From Frigoriglobus tundricola (lineage in GTDB: Bacteria; Planctomycetota; Planctomycetia; Gemmatales; Gemmataceae), in contig NZ_CP053452.2 of the NCBI RefSeq assembly GCF_013128195.2, positions 1,116,001 through 1,180,000 on the forward strand: a stretch of DNA of 64,000 nucleotides, in the 5' to 3' direction. The notes under the pieces are model-generated. The model had not been told where the DNA came from. It ran no database searches and worked only from the letters and a program-made list of their open reading frames with translations. Below are positions 27,906-36,722 of this stretch, piece after piece. Position 1 is the first letter of the stretch. Every line of letters begins with the position of its first letter. The position numbers were made by a program, and so were the translations under genes.

Positions 27906-28988
27906 GTGAATCCACGCATCAAACGGCCGCAACGCACCGGTCTTCCCCGGACGTTCCGCCCGAATTATCTCTCGTTCGCAGGTACGTACCAGTGCAACCT
28001 GTCCTGCCCGCACTGTTGCGTGCCCATTGAATGGCTCGACCGCTTGGACATCTCCACGGCAGTCCGTTTTCTCGAACAGGCGCACGCGGCGGGCATCGAC
28101 ACCCTCGGGTTCACGGGCGGCGAACCGTTCCTGTACTCCGAATTCCTGGAGGCACTGACGGCGCGGGCCGCGCAGCTCGGGTTCCGGTTCGACAAGCTGA
28201 TGACCAACGGCGTCTGGCACCGGGACGCGGGCCACGCCGAACACGTCCTCTCGCGGCTCCGCGACGCCGGGTTCACCGGCAAGATCGGCCTCTCGGTGGA
28301 CAAGTTCCACGGCATGGACATCGAGAAGCTCGCGGAGTTCTGCCGCGTGACGCGCCGCGTGTTCGACCGCGACACGGTGCTCTCACTCAGTTACGCGAGC
28401 CGCAGTCCGGAGAAGGGTCTGGAACCGATCCGGCGGCTGGCCGAAGCGCTGGACGGCGTGGTCGCGTGGTCGGACGTGCTGGGCCGGTACATGCTGGTGA
28501 GCGACGAGCTGACCATGACGGCGTGCTGGAACCACCTCGCGACCGTGGAGCGCGCGGAGGGCTTACCAGGTAACCCCTGGGACGGGACGTGGTTCGAGGA
28601 GGATTATTGCGAGGGGCCGGGCCAGGCTCTCATCGTGAACCCGAGGGGCGAGGTGAAGCCGTGTTGCGGGTTCGCCTCGGACCTCGACCAGCTCACGATT
28701 GGTAACATTCACACGGATAGCGTGGAAGACATCATCGCGTTCGCGAAGCGGCACCCGGTGGTGGGCACGATCTTCAGCAAGGGGCTGAGTGCGCTCCGCG
28801 ACGAGATCCTGGCGCGCGACCCGAACGCGCTGCCCGGTGCCACGAGCAACCACTGTTTCTTCTGCTGGTACGCGCTGACCCGCGGGCTCGCTAGTGGGGT
28901 GAGCGGCGGTGGCGGGAAGGTGGGCGACTGGACGGGCACGAAAGCGAACTACGCCGGCGAGGTCATTCAACTCGGCGTCCGGCGGTAA
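27906..28988 (+). CDS. Radical SAM enzyme with C-terminal cysteine cluster
   Basis: A 360-residue radical SAM protein. The cluster motif CxxxCxxC is CNLSCPHC with Cys30, Cys34 and Cys37, followed by GFTGGEP (about 68-74), the SAM-binding GGE motif. The C-terminal third has further cysteines: CEGPGQALIVNPRGEVKPCCGF and CFFCWY, the kind of pattern that binds an auxiliary Fe-S cluster (SPASM-like). The start is GTG at 27906 behind AGAGGA. The stop is 12 bp before the next gene, so the two are likely co-translated. SPASM-like enzymes often modify peptides or proteins or serve as anaerobic sulfatase maturases. No small precursor peptide is visible nearby. The substrate is unknown. Confidence 0.88.
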   Translation: MNPRIKRPQRTGLPRTFRPNYLSFAGTYQCNLSCPHCCVPIEWLDRLDISTAVRFLEQAHAAGIDTLGFTGGEPFLYSEFLEALTARAAQLGFRFDKLMTNGVWHRDAGHAEHVLSRLRDAGFTGKIGLSVDKFHGMDIEKLAEFCRVTRRVFDRDTVLSLSYASRSPEKGLEPIRRLAEALDGVVAWSDVLGRYMLVSDELTMTACWNHLATVERAEGLPGNPWDGTWFEEDYCEGPGQALIVNPRGEVKPCCGFASDLDQLTIGNIHTDSVEDIIAFAKRHPVVGTIFSKGLSALRDEILARDPNALPGATSNHCFFCWYALTRGLASGVSGGGGKVGDWTGTKANYAGEVIQLGVRR

Positions 28989-29000
28989 GAGGAGATACAC

Positions 29001-29765
29001 ATGGGCGAATACGCGCCGCCCGTCGATCAGTTACCTAAACGCGGCCGCCCCGGCGGCGCGAACGACGCGATCGACTTCACGGCCCTGGGCATCGGCCCGC
29101 AGCACGTTCCCGATTTGCTCCGGATGCTGACGGATGAGGAGCTGTTCGGGACCGAACCCGAGTGGTACTCCCAGATTTACGCCTGGCGCGCGCTCGGCCA
29201 GCTCCGCGCACCGGAAGCGATCGGCCCGCTGCTCGATCTGCTCGGCGAGAACGCGGACGCGGACGCCTGGAGCGACTGGATCATGGAGGACCTGCCCGCG
29301 ACACTCGGCCGGTTCGGCCCGAGTCTGATCCCGCTCGTCGTCGAGCGCATGGACCAGAGGAAGGGCGAGTACCGAAACACTCATTATGCGAACGTCCTTG
29401 TTCAGATCGGCGAGCAGTACCCGGAGGCACGCGGGGAGGCAATACGCCAGTTGTGCCGGGTTCTCGAATCTGCCACCACCAACGACCCCGCTCTGAACGG
29501 CTTCATCATGTCCGATCTCATCGACCTGAAAGCCGTCGAGGCCTGGGGCGACATCGAACGCGCGTTCGCGACCGGGCACGTGGACGAATCCATCACCGGC
29601 GGCACTGACGACGTCAAGCACTACCTCGGCCTCGGACCGAAGCCCGCGCCGCTTTACCCGGTCTCGGGGGGTGAGCCCCGAACGGGCCTGAACGCGAAGC
29701 AACGGTTCAACGAGCGCCAGCGGAAGAAGAAGCTCGAAAAAAAGAACAAGAAGAAGCGGAAGTAG
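29001..29765 (+). CDS. HEAT-like repeat protein with Lys-rich tail, paired with the radical SAM gene
   Basis: A 254-residue protein with helical repeats at about residues 35-200 (IYAWRALGQLRAPEAIGPLL; a similar unit in DLPATLGRFGPSLIPLVVER), as in HEAT/PBS-lyase-type or DUF1186-like scaffolds. The final 25 residues are almost all Lys, Arg and Glu, a tail that could bind nucleic acid or another acidic surface. GAGGAGA lies before the ATG. The 12-bp gap to the radical SAM gene suggests one functional unit: the HEAT protein could be the substrate, an adaptor or a carrier. That link is inference from position only. Confidence 0.75.
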   Translation: MGEYAPPVDQLPKRGRPGGANDAIDFTALGIGPQHVPDLLRMLTDEELFGTEPEWYSQIYAWRALGQLRAPEAIGPLLDLLGENADADAWSDWIMEDLPATLGRFGPSLIPLVVERMDQRKGEYRNTHYANVLVQIGEQYPEARGEAIRQLCRVLESATTNDPALNGFIMSDLIDLKAVEAWGDIERAFATGHVDESITGGTDDVKHYLGLGPKPAPLYPVSGGEPRTGLNAKQRFNERQRKKKLEKKNKKKRK

Positions 29766-29832
29766 CCATCTCACTGCGGCACGAGAGCTGCACACCGACG
29801 CGAGAGTTTCTTCCTCTCACGAGGGTCGTTAT

Positions 29833-30714
29833 ATGGCCGTAGTTCTGGAGTACGCCGGGAAAACGGACATCGGCCGCGTCCGGAAAAACAACGAAGATCA
29901 GTTCCTGATTGCGGATCTCACCAAGCAACTCCGCATCGTCCAAACCAGCGTCAGCGGATCGCAGTTCGGCGAATGGACCACCAATTCCACCGCCCACCTG
30001 CTGGCCGTGGCCGACGGCATGGGCGGGACCGCCGGCGGCGAGATCGCCAGCGGGCTCGCGATCGAAACGCTGTCCTGGTACGTCGCCCGGACGATGCCCT
30101 GGTTCTACCGCTACCAGGACGGCCGCGAAGAGGACCTCGAATGCGAACTCGTGAAAGCGGTCCAGGCGTGCCAGGAGACGGTCGCGGAGACCGCGGCCGG
30201 ATCGCACTTTCGGCGGATGAGCACGACCCTCACCATCGCCTACGTGCTGTGGCCGCGGGTGTACGTCGTCCACGCGGGCGACAGCCGGTGCTACCTGCAC
30301 CGCGGCGGCCGACTCATGCAAATGACCAAAGACCACACGGTCGCCCAGCGGTCTCTCGAACAGGGCATCATGACCGCCGAACAGGCACGGGCGTCCGTAC
30401 TCAATAACACTCTCTGGAACTGCATCGGCGGGGGCGGCGAAGGCGTCTCCCCCGACGTCTACCACGCCACGCTGCAACCGAGCGACGAACTCCTCCTCTG
30501 TACGGACGGCCTGACCCGGCGCCTGTCGGACGACGCCATCGGCTCGATTCTGAAGCGCGCCAGTACACCCGAAGTCGCGGCCGGGGCGCTCGTCGGTGCC
30601 GCGAACGAAGCGGGCGGCGAGGACAACATCACGGTCGTCGTCGCCCGCCTGCGGGCGGCGCTCCAGAGTGCCGTCACCCCGCCGGACGGTGTCGCGGTGC
30701 TGCAAGCGGTGTAG
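29833..30714 (+). CDS. PP2C-type Ser/Thr protein phosphatase
   Basis: A 293-residue metal-dependent phosphatase. The PP2C signatures appear in order: GKTDIGRVRKNNED near the N-terminus, AVADGMGGTAGGE at about 56-68, HAGDSRCYL at about 151-159, CTDGLTRRLSD at about 219-229 and GGEDNITVVVARL at about 261-273. The aspartates of the ADGMGG, TDG and GED motifs are the metal ligands of the family. There are no transmembrane segments, so it is cytoplasmic. GAGGG lies before the ATG. It stands alone, 207 bp before the transporter gene. It likely counters Ser/Thr kinases encoded elsewhere. Confidence 0.95.
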   Translation: MAVVLEYAGKTDIGRVRKNNEDQFLIADLTKQLRIVQTSVSGSQFGEWTTNSTAHLLAVADGMGGTAGGEIASGLAIETLSWYVARTMPWFYRYQDGREEDLECELVKAVQACQETVAETAAGSHFRRMSTTLTIAYVLWPRVYVVHAGDSRCYLHRGGRLMQMTKDHTVAQRSLEQGIMTAEQARASVLNNTLWNCIGGGGEGVSPDVYHATLQPSDELLLCTDGLTRRLSDDAIGSILKRASTPEVAAGALVGAANEAGGEDNITVVVARLRAALQSAVTPPDGVAVLQAV

Positions 30715-30921
30715 TGCTATTGCGGGACGAACCTTTCGGAAACTGGGCAACGCCGACCGCCACAGACCAGCGCGGAGAACGCGGCCGCACGGACGGGTGG
30801 GACCGAAGCGCGCGTCGCGGCACGCGGACACGCGTTTCCGTCTGTCCCCGAAAGCCCTCGGGAATATACACTCAGTTTCATACCGCACGTCCGCACTCTC
30901 GATCCGAACACCAGAGGCCGA

Positions 30922-32838
30922 ATGGCACTCTATGACTGGCTCTTCGGCCGCCCGCTCGCGACCGCGGAGGAAGAGGGCGAGCGGGTCGGCGCCGCGGCCG
31001 GCATCCCGATGCTCGGCCTCGACGCGCTCTCGTCCGCCGCGTACGGACCGGAAGCCGCGCTCACCATCCTCATCGTCCTCGGCGCCGGCGGCACCACGTA
31101 CGCGAACCCGATCACGCTCCTGATCGTGATCCTGCTCGCCCTGGTGTACTTCTCGTACCGGCAGACGATCGCGGCGTACCCGAACGGCGGCGGATCGTAC
31201 ACGGTGGCCAAGGAGAACCTCGGCGTCGGCCCCGGCCTGCTGGCCGCGGCGGCGCTCATGATCGACTACGTGCTGGTGGTCGCGGTGGGCGTCTCCGCGG
31301 GCGTGGGCGCGCTGGTGTCCGCGGCCCCCGAACTCCAGCCGTACACGCTCACGCTCTGCCTCGTCATCCTGGGCCTGATCGCGGCCATGAACCTGCGCGG
31401 CGCGCGGGAGTCCGGCGTCGCGCTGGCGGTCCCCACGTACCTGTTCATCGCGTCCCTGTTCGGCGTGATCGCGGTCGGCCTGGGGAAGGCGCTCGCGTCC
31501 GGCGGGCAGCCGTCCCCGGTCGTTCCGCCGCCGGTGGTCCCGGCCGCGACCGAGGCGGCCACCTGGTGGCTGCTCGCGAAGGCGTTCGCCAGCGGGTGCA
31601 CCGCGATGACGGGCGTCGAGGCCGTGAGCAACGGCGTGGCCGCGTTCCGCGAGCCGCGGGTGAAGAACGCCCAGCGGACGCTGACCGCGATCATCGTCAT
31701 CCTCGCGGTGCTGCTGCTCGGCATCGCGTACCTGTGCAAGGCGTACGGGATCGGGGCGACCGAGCCGGGGGCGGCCGGCTACGAGAGCACGCTGTCGCAA
31801 CTCGTCGGCGCCGTCGCCGGCCGCGGGGCGGTCTACTACGTCACCATCGCCTCCGTCCTCGCGGTGCTGTGCCTGTCGGCGAACACGGGGTTCGCGGACT
31901 TCCCGCGCCTCTGTCGGGCGGTCGCCCTCGACGGGTTCCTCCCGAACGGCTTCGCGCACCGCGGCCGGCGGCTGGTGTACACGGAGGGCATTCTTGTCAT
32001 CACGGTGCTGTCCGCCGTGCTGCTGGTCGCGTTCGACGGCGTCACGGACCACTTGATCCCGCTGTTCGCGGTCGGCGCGTTCCTCGCGTTCACGCTGTCG
32101 CAGATCGGGATGGTGGTCCACTGGCTGAAGCACCGGCCCGAGGGCCAGTCGCGCGCCGCGGCGAAGTGGGCGGCGGTCGTGAACGGGCTCGGCGCGCTGG
32201 GCACCGGGGTCGCGCTCGTGGTGGTGCTGGTCGCGAAGTTCGTCGAAGGCGCGTGGGTCACGGTCGCCCTGGTCGCGACACTGGTCGCCCTGTTCGTCTG
32301 GGTCCGGCGGCACTACCGGTCGGTCGCGCGCGAGGTCGCGAGTACCACGCCGCTCGCCGCCACGAACCTCAACCCGCCGCTCGTGGTGGTGCTGGTGCGC
32401 GGGTGGTCGCGGGTGACGCGCAAGGCGCTGCGGATGGCGATGCGGCTGTCGCCGAACGTGTACGCGCTCCACATCGCGGCCGACGAACAGCGGCTCCTGG
32501 CGCTCGAAGAAGAGTGGGAGAAGTACGTGACCGCGCCGTGCCTCGCCGCGGGCGTGGCCGCCCCGCAGTTGGCGGTGGTCACCTCGCCGTACCGGCGGCT
32601 CTACGGCCCGCTGATGGAGTTCATCGGCGACATGGTGAAGACGCACCCGAACCGGCACATCGCGGTCGTCGTCCCGGAACTGGTGGAGCGGAAGTGGTAC
32701 CACTTCCTGCTCCACAACCAGACCGCGGCGCTCATCAAGGGCTACCTGTACTTCAGCGGGCTGGAGCGCGTCGTGGTGGTCAACGTGCCGTGGTACCTCA
32801 AAGGTGACGAAGGAGCGGGGGAGAAGGCGCCGGCGTGA
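30922..32838 (+). CDS. APC-superfamily permease, KimA (YdaO)-like potassium transporter
   Basis: A 638-residue inner-membrane transporter with about 12 hydrophobic helices in the first 470 residues and a soluble C-terminal domain of about 150 residues. Motifs LGLDALSSAAYGPEA (near residues 30-44) and SYRQTIAAYPNGGGSY resemble the KimA/YdaO group of proton-coupled potassium importers, whose C-terminal domain is a USP-like regulatory module. The size (KimA is about 600) fits. An amino-acid permease of the same superfamily is the alternative. I see no c-di-AMP riboswitch in the 207-bp leader. It converges with the kinase gene, whose stop is 22 bp away. Confidence 0.8.
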   Translation: MALYDWLFGRPLATAEEEGERVGAAAGIPMLGLDALSSAAYGPEAALTILIVLGAGGTTYANPITLLIVILLALVYFSYRQTIAAYPNGGGSYTVAKENLGVGPGLLAAAALMIDYVLVVAVGVSAGVGALVSAAPELQPYTLTLCLVILGLIAAMNLRGARESGVALAVPTYLFIASLFGVIAVGLGKALASGGQPSPVVPPPVVPAATEAATWWLLAKAFASGCTAMTGVEAVSNGVAAFREPRVKNAQRTLTAIIVILAVLLLGIAYLCKAYGIGATEPGAAGYESTLSQLVGAVAGRGAVYYVTIASVLAVLCLSANTGFADFPRLCRAVALDGFLPNGFAHRGRRLVYTEGILVITVLSAVLLVAFDGVTDHLIPLFAVGAFLAFTLSQIGMVVHWLKHRPEGQSRAAAKWAAVVNGLGALGTGVALVVVLVAKFVEGAWVTVALVATLVALFVWVRRHYRSVAREVASTTPLAATNLNPPLVVVLVRGWSRVTRKALRMAMRLSPNVYALHIAADEQRLLALEEEWEKYVTAPCLAAGVAAPQLAVVTSPYRRLYGPLMEFIGDMVKTHPNRHIAVVVPELVERKWYHFLLHNQTAALIKGYLYFSGLERVVVVNVPWYLKGDEGAGEKAPA

Positions 32839-32860
32839 CCAGCGAGCGGGCCGGTCGAGG

Positions 32861-34564
32861 TCACCGCGCGCCCGCGAGCAGTTTCTCCAGCGCGTCCGGT
32901 GCGACCGGCTTGGTGAAGTGGCGGTCGAAGCCGGCCTCCGCCGCCCGCCGCTTGTCCTCTTCCTGGCCCCATCCCGTCAGTGCCACCAGGAGCACGCTCT
33001 TGCCCCCGACTTGCTCGCGGATCCGCCGGGCGGCCTCGTAGCCGTTCAGGCGCGGCATGCCGATATCGAGCAGGATCACCTCGGGTCGGAAGGCGCCGGC
33101 CGACTCCACGGCCGCGAGCCCGTCGTGAACGGTAACCACCTCGTGCCCCATGAGGGCCAGCATTTCGGCCAGGCTCAGGGCCGCATCGACGTTGTCGTCT
33201 GCGATCAGCACCCGGCGCTTGCGGAAGGCCCCGCGCCCCTCCGCCGCCGCGGGCTCCGGGCCGCTCGGCGCGGGGGGCGCCGCGCCCGACACCGGCAACC
33301 GAACGGTGAACTCGCTCCCCCGGCCCTCGCCCTCGCTGCGCGCCTCCACGGTCCCGCCGTGCAACTCGACCAGCCCCTTCACGAGCGACAGCCCGATCCC
33401 GAGCCCGCCCTGCGTCCGCTCCAGCGCGGAGTCCACCTGCGAGAACATCTCGAACAGTTTCGGCAGGTGGTCGGCCGGGATGCCGATCCCGTTGTCCGCG
33501 ACCGACACCGCCACGCCGCCCGGCTCCCGACGGGCCGCCAGCCGAATGTGCCCGCCCGCGTCCGTGTACTTGGCCGCGTTCACCAGGATGTTGCCGAACA
33601 CCTGCACCAGCCGGGTCATGTCCCCGATCAGGAACACCGGGTCGGGGGGCAGCGTGACGAGCAGTTCGTGCCCGGCCGCCTCGATCACCGGGCGGCTGGC
33701 CTCAACGGCGCTCGCCAGAACGGCGTCGAGCCCGACGAGCGCGGTCTGGAGGGTGATCTTCCCGCGCGTGATCCGCGACACGTCGAGCAGGTCGTCCACG
33801 AGACGGGACAGGTGCGCGGCCTGCCGCTCGATCACGTCGCGGGCGTTGCGCATGATCGGGTCGGTGAGCCCTTTGAGCTTCAGGAGCTGGGCGGCGTTCC
33901 GGATGGGCGCGAGCGGGTTCCGGAGCTCGTGGGCGAGGACGGCGAGGAACTCGTCCTTCTTCCGGTCCGTTTCCTGCGCCTGCCGGGCGAGCCGCTCGGC
34001 CGCCGCCCGCGCCGCCTCCTCGCTCACCAGGCGGCGGGCCGTTTCCTCCTGGTTCTTGCGCTCGGTCAGGTCGGTCACCACCAGCCCGAGGGCCACCGCG
34101 CCCGACAGCGGCAGGGCGTTGAGCGCGAGGTGGACCGGTACGGGCGCGCCCTCGACCGGCTGGAGCCGGAGTTCCCCGTGGCTCTGGGTCGCCTGAGCCT
34201 CCTTCAAGATGCCCCGCCACTCGGACCGATCGGCCGCGGCGACGAACTCCTCGAACGGCCGCCCGCCCGCCCGCTCCTGGGACACCTTCAGCAGCGCCGC
34301 GAACGAGCGGTTGCAGTAGAGCACGGTGCCGTCGGCGCTCAGGCTGGCCGCCCCCTGCCCCGGCTGCATGGCCTCGATCAGCACGCGGTAGAACTGGTCG
34401 GCGCCTTCCAGCGTGTACACGCGGTGCCCGTCCACGCCCGCCACGACCACGGCGTCCACTTCGCCCTTGCGGATCGCGTCCAGGGTGGCCTCGGCCTCCT
34501 CCAGCCGCACGCGCAGTTCCTCGTTCTCGGCCAGGAGCCACTCGTCGGTCGAACCGTCTGGCAT
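32861..34564 (-). CDS. Hybrid sensor histidine kinase (PAS-HisKA-HATPase-REC) of the kai operon
   Basis: A 567-residue soluble hybrid kinase. An N-terminal helix leads into a PAS domain (about 55-168). A coiled linker ends in the HisKA motif FLAVLAHELRNPL with His212. The HATPase domain shows the N box (NILVNAAKYT), G1 (DNGIGIP) and G2 (GGLGIGLSL). A receiver domain covers the last 120 residues, with acidic pocket LIADDN, phospho-acceptor Asp in VILLDIGMP and a conserved Lys in FTKP. The start at 34564 has GGAGG upstream; the frame open to 34783 adds residues that translate the kaiB gene out of frame. It is the last gene of the operon, 20 bp after the second kaiB, so it is the probable output or input kinase of the Kai proteins. 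Confidence 0.92.
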   Translation of the reverse strand: MPDGSTDEWLLAENEELRVRLEEAEATLDAIRKGEVDAVVVAGVDGHRVYTLEGADQFYRVLIEAMQPGQGAASLSADGTVLYCNRSFAALLKVSQERAGGRPFEEFVAAADRSEWRGILKEAQATQSHGELRLQPVEGAPVPVHLALNALPLSGAVALGLVVTDLTERKNQEETARRLVSEEAARAAAERLARQAQETDRKKDEFLAVLAHELRNPLAPIRNAAQLLKLKGLTDPIMRNARDVIERQAAHLSRLVDDLLDVSRITRGKITLQTALVGLDAVLASAVEASRPVIEAAGHELLVTLPPDPVFLIGDMTRLVQVFGNILVNAAKYTDAGGHIRLAARREPGGVAVSVADNGIGIPADHLPKLFEMFSQVDSALERTQGGLGIGLSLVKGLVELHGGTVEARSEGEGRGSEFTVRLPVSGAAPPAPSGPEPAAAEGRGAFRKRRVLIADDNVDAALSLAEMLALMGHEVVTVHDGLAAVESAGAFRPEVILLDIGMPRLNGYEAARRIREQVGGKSVLLVALTGWGQEEDKRRAAEAGFDRHFTKPVAPDALEKLLAGAR

Positions 34565-34584
34565 AGCGTCCGCCTCCGCGGCCC

Positions 34585-34920
34585 TCAGCCCGGCCGCCGG
34601 AGGTTGAGCCCCCGGAGGACGTGCTCCGTTTCCAACAGGTCGCCGACCAGGCGCCGGACCGGCAGCGGGAGCACCTTGACGAGCGTCGGGGTCACGACGA
34701 TCTGGTGCTCCACGGCCAGCCCGGGGTGCTGGTAGATGTCCACGACCTCGAGATCGTACCGCCCGGGCAGGTGCTCCTCGCACAGCGCCCGGACGCGCGC
34801 GAGCGCGCCGCTCCCGCGCGGGGTCACCCCGGCGACGAACAGGCGCAACAGGTAGCGCTCTCGTGCGGCCTCGGCAGCCCGCCGCTCAAACGCCTCGGCC
34901 CCGTCCGTGCCGGCGCCCAT
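34585..34920 (-). CDS. kaiB: KaiB-like protein, second copy
   Basis: A 111-residue protein with the KaiB fold pattern: strand LLRLFVAG, helix with LCEEHLPGRYDLEVVDIY, then VTPTLVKVLPLPVRRLVGDL and a tail with LRGLNLR. KaiB binds KaiC and in cyanobacteria switches folds. This copy deviates in the fold-switch region (GDLLETEHVL where KaiB has GDLSDxEKVL), so it may have a different partner or a locked fold. The first 20 residues are an extra charged helix. It starts 9 bp after the first kaiB behind GAGGGCGG and ends 20 bp before the kinase gene. Confidence 0.9.
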   Translation of the reverse strand: MGAGTDGAEAFERRAAEAARERYLLRLFVAGVTPRGSGALARVRALCEEHLPGRYDLEVVDIYQHPGLAVEHQIVVTPTLVKVLPLPVRRLVGDLLETEHVLRGLNLRRPG

Positions 34921-34929
34921 GACCCGCCC

Positions 34930-35244
34930 TCACTTCGTCCGCGGTCGGAGCTGGAGCCCGACCAGCACCTTCTCCGTATCCGACAGGTCGCCGATGATCC
35001 GGCGGATCGGTTCTGGCAGCGTACGGACCAGCGTCGGGATGGCGACGATCTGATCGCCGACCGCCAGTTGCGGGTTGATCAGGAGGTCGATCACCTCGAT
35101 GCGGTACTTCCCGGCCAGGTGCTCCTCGCACAGCTTCTTCAAATTGGCGAAGGCGGCGACGGACTTGGCCGTCTGCCCGGCCACGTACAGCCGCAGCTCC
35201 CAAATGTCCGGCCGCTCCGGTTCTCCGCTCCCCTCGCTCGTCAC
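34930..35244 (-). CDS. kaiB: KaiB-like protein, first copy
   Basis: A 104-residue KaiB protein, close to the usual length of about 100. Conserved elements are [51 protein letters not shown] and [13 protein letters not shown], the last almost identical to the cyanobacterial consensus. The start is the GTG at 35244: a strong AAGGAGG lies upstream and its GTGA overlaps the kaiC stop by 4 bases, giving translational coupling. It should bind the KaiC ring. This copy is the better candidate for true KaiB function. Confidence 0.92.
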   Translation of the reverse strand: MTSEGSGEPERPDIWELRLYVAGQTAKSVAAFANLKKLCEEHLAGKYRIEVIDLLINPQLAVGDQIVAIPTLVRTLPEPIRRIIGDLSDTEKVLVGLQLRPRTK

Positions 35245-36722
35245 GGGCCACCTCCTTCGGACCGGGGCTCCGCCCGCACCGCCGACGGCACCGCTTTGCC
35301 CAACTCGATCCCGCCGTCGGTGAGCCGGAACTCCCGGACCTGCTTCGAGTGCGCCATCCCGCGGGACTTGAGCACGTACAGGACGCCGCCGCGCTCGCCG
35401 TTCCGCTCCGTGTCCCTCAACAACAACCAGGTGTCGATGATGGACGAGATGCCGGTGTCCGTCTCCTCCGCCGCGGAGCCGGCGTGCGTCAAGTTGGTGA
35501 AGAGGCTGGTGACCCCCCGCTCCTTGAGGAAATCGACCAGGCGGACCAGCATCGCCCCGGCCTCGGTCGTGGTGCCCGCGGCGATGAAGTTGCTGATGGG
35601 GTCGATGACCACCACCTGGGGGGCGAAGTCGGTCACTTCCTGGTACATCGTCGCCAGGTGCATTTCCAACCCGTACCGCGTCGGCCGGGTGGAGTGGACG
35701 CGGAGCCGGCCGGTGCTCAGCCACGGCTCCAGGTCCAGCCCGATGGACCGCAGGTTGCGGACCAGTTGGCTCTGGGCCTCCTCGAAGGAGAAGTACAGGC
35801 ACTTCTCGCCCCGCGCGCAGGCAGCGGCGGCGAAGTGGCCCGCCAGGCTGGTCTTCCCGGTCCCCGCCGTGCCGGAGACGAGCACGCTCGTGCCCCGCAG
35901 GTAGCCCTTGCCGCCGAGCATCCCGTCCACGGCCGCGACCCCGGTCGAGACCCGCTCGGTGGAGGCGGGGTGGTCCATGCCGGCCGACGTGATCGGGACG
36001 ACGGTGATGCCGTCGCCGCTGATCAGGAACGGGAACTCGTTGGTCCCGTGGGCCGAGCCGCGGTACTTCACGACCCGGAGCCGGCGGGTGGACACCTGCT
36101 CGGTGACCCGGTGGTCGAGGGCGATCACACAGTCCGAAACGTACTCCTCCAGCCCGTACCGCGTGAGCGACCCGTCCCCGCGCTCGCCGGTGATGACGAC
36201 GGTGACGCGCCGGTCCTTGAACCAGCGGAACAGCCGGCGGAGCTCGGCCCGCAGGACCGCGGCGTTGGACAGCCCGCTGAACAGGACCTCAAGGGTGTCG
36301 AGTACGACCCGCTTCGCGCCGAGCGAGTCGATGGCGTGTCCCAAGCGGACGAAGAGCCCTTCGAGGTCGTACTCGCCGGTCTCGTCGATCTCGCTCCGCT
36401 CGACGTACACGTAGTCCACCGCGAGCTTCTTCCGCGCGATCAGGTCGTTCAGATCGAACCCGAGCGACCGGACGTTCGCGGCGAGCTCCGCAGCGGTTTC
36501 TTCGAACGCCATGAACACGCCCGGCTCGTCGTACCGGGTCGCCCCCCGGACGAGGAACTCGGCCGCGAGCAGCGTCTTGCCGCACCCCGGCCCGCCGCAC
36601 ACGAGGGTGGGCCGCCCCATCGGCAGTCCGCCCCCGGTCACGTCGTCGAGCCCCGGAATCCCGGTCGGGCACTTGGGCAGGAAGTCCCCACCCGCTCGAG
36701 GTTGGTTCTTGGCTCCGATCAT
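35241..36722 (-). CDS. kaiC: KaiC-like double-RecA ATPase/kinase
   Basis: A 493-residue KaiC homologue (cyanobacterial KaiC is about 519). The N-terminal RecA domain has Walker A GGPGCGKT (43-50) and catalytic Glu74-Glu75. The C-terminal domain has Walker A GTAGTGKT (284-291) and Glu314-Glu315. The position of the cyanobacterial phosphosites Ser431/Thr432 holds Ser426-Ser427 (GISSIID), so autophosphorylation on two serines is plausible. The long C-terminal tail that binds KaiA in cyanobacteria is short here (about 20 residues, Gly/Pro-ending), and no kaiA is present. AGGGA lies before the ATG. It heads a four-gene operon with two kaiB genes and a hybrid kinase. Whether it oscillates or works as an hourglass or stress switch cannot be read from sequence. 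Confidence 0.93.
   Translation of the reverse strand: MIGAKNQPRAGGDFLPKCPTGIPGLDDVTGGGLPMGRPTLVCGGPGCGKTLLAAEFLVRGATRYDEPGVFMAFEETAAELAANVRSLGFDLNDLIARKKLAVDYVYVERSEIDETGEYDLEGLFVRLGHAIDSLGAKRVVLDTLEVLFSGLSNAAVLRAELRRLFRWFKDRRVTVVITGERGDGSLTRYGLEEYVSDCVIALDHRVTEQVSTRRLRVVKYRGSAHGTNEFPFLISGDGITVVPITSAGMDHPASTERVSTGVAAVDGMLGGKGYLRGTSVLVSGTAGTGKTSLAGHFAAAACARGEKCLYFSFEEAQSQLVRNLRSIGLDLEPWLSTGRLRVHSTRPTRYGLEMHLATMYQEVTDFAPQVVVIDPISNFIAAGTTTEAGAMLVRLVDFLKERGVTSLFTNLTHAGSAAEETDTGISSIIDTWLLLRDTERNGERGGVLYVLKSRGMAHSKQVREFRLTDGGIELGKAVPSAVRAEPRSEGGGP

Noticed and set aside
30715-30921. Possible c-di-AMP riboswitch before the KimA-like gene
   Set aside because: Only 207 bases between PP2C and the transporter, without the conserved ydaO-type core that I could recognise.
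29707-32715. 1002-residue minus-strand frame across the PP2C and transporter genes
   Set aside because: Crosses two real plus-strand genes and the gap between them, with His/Arg/Asp-rich shadow composition.
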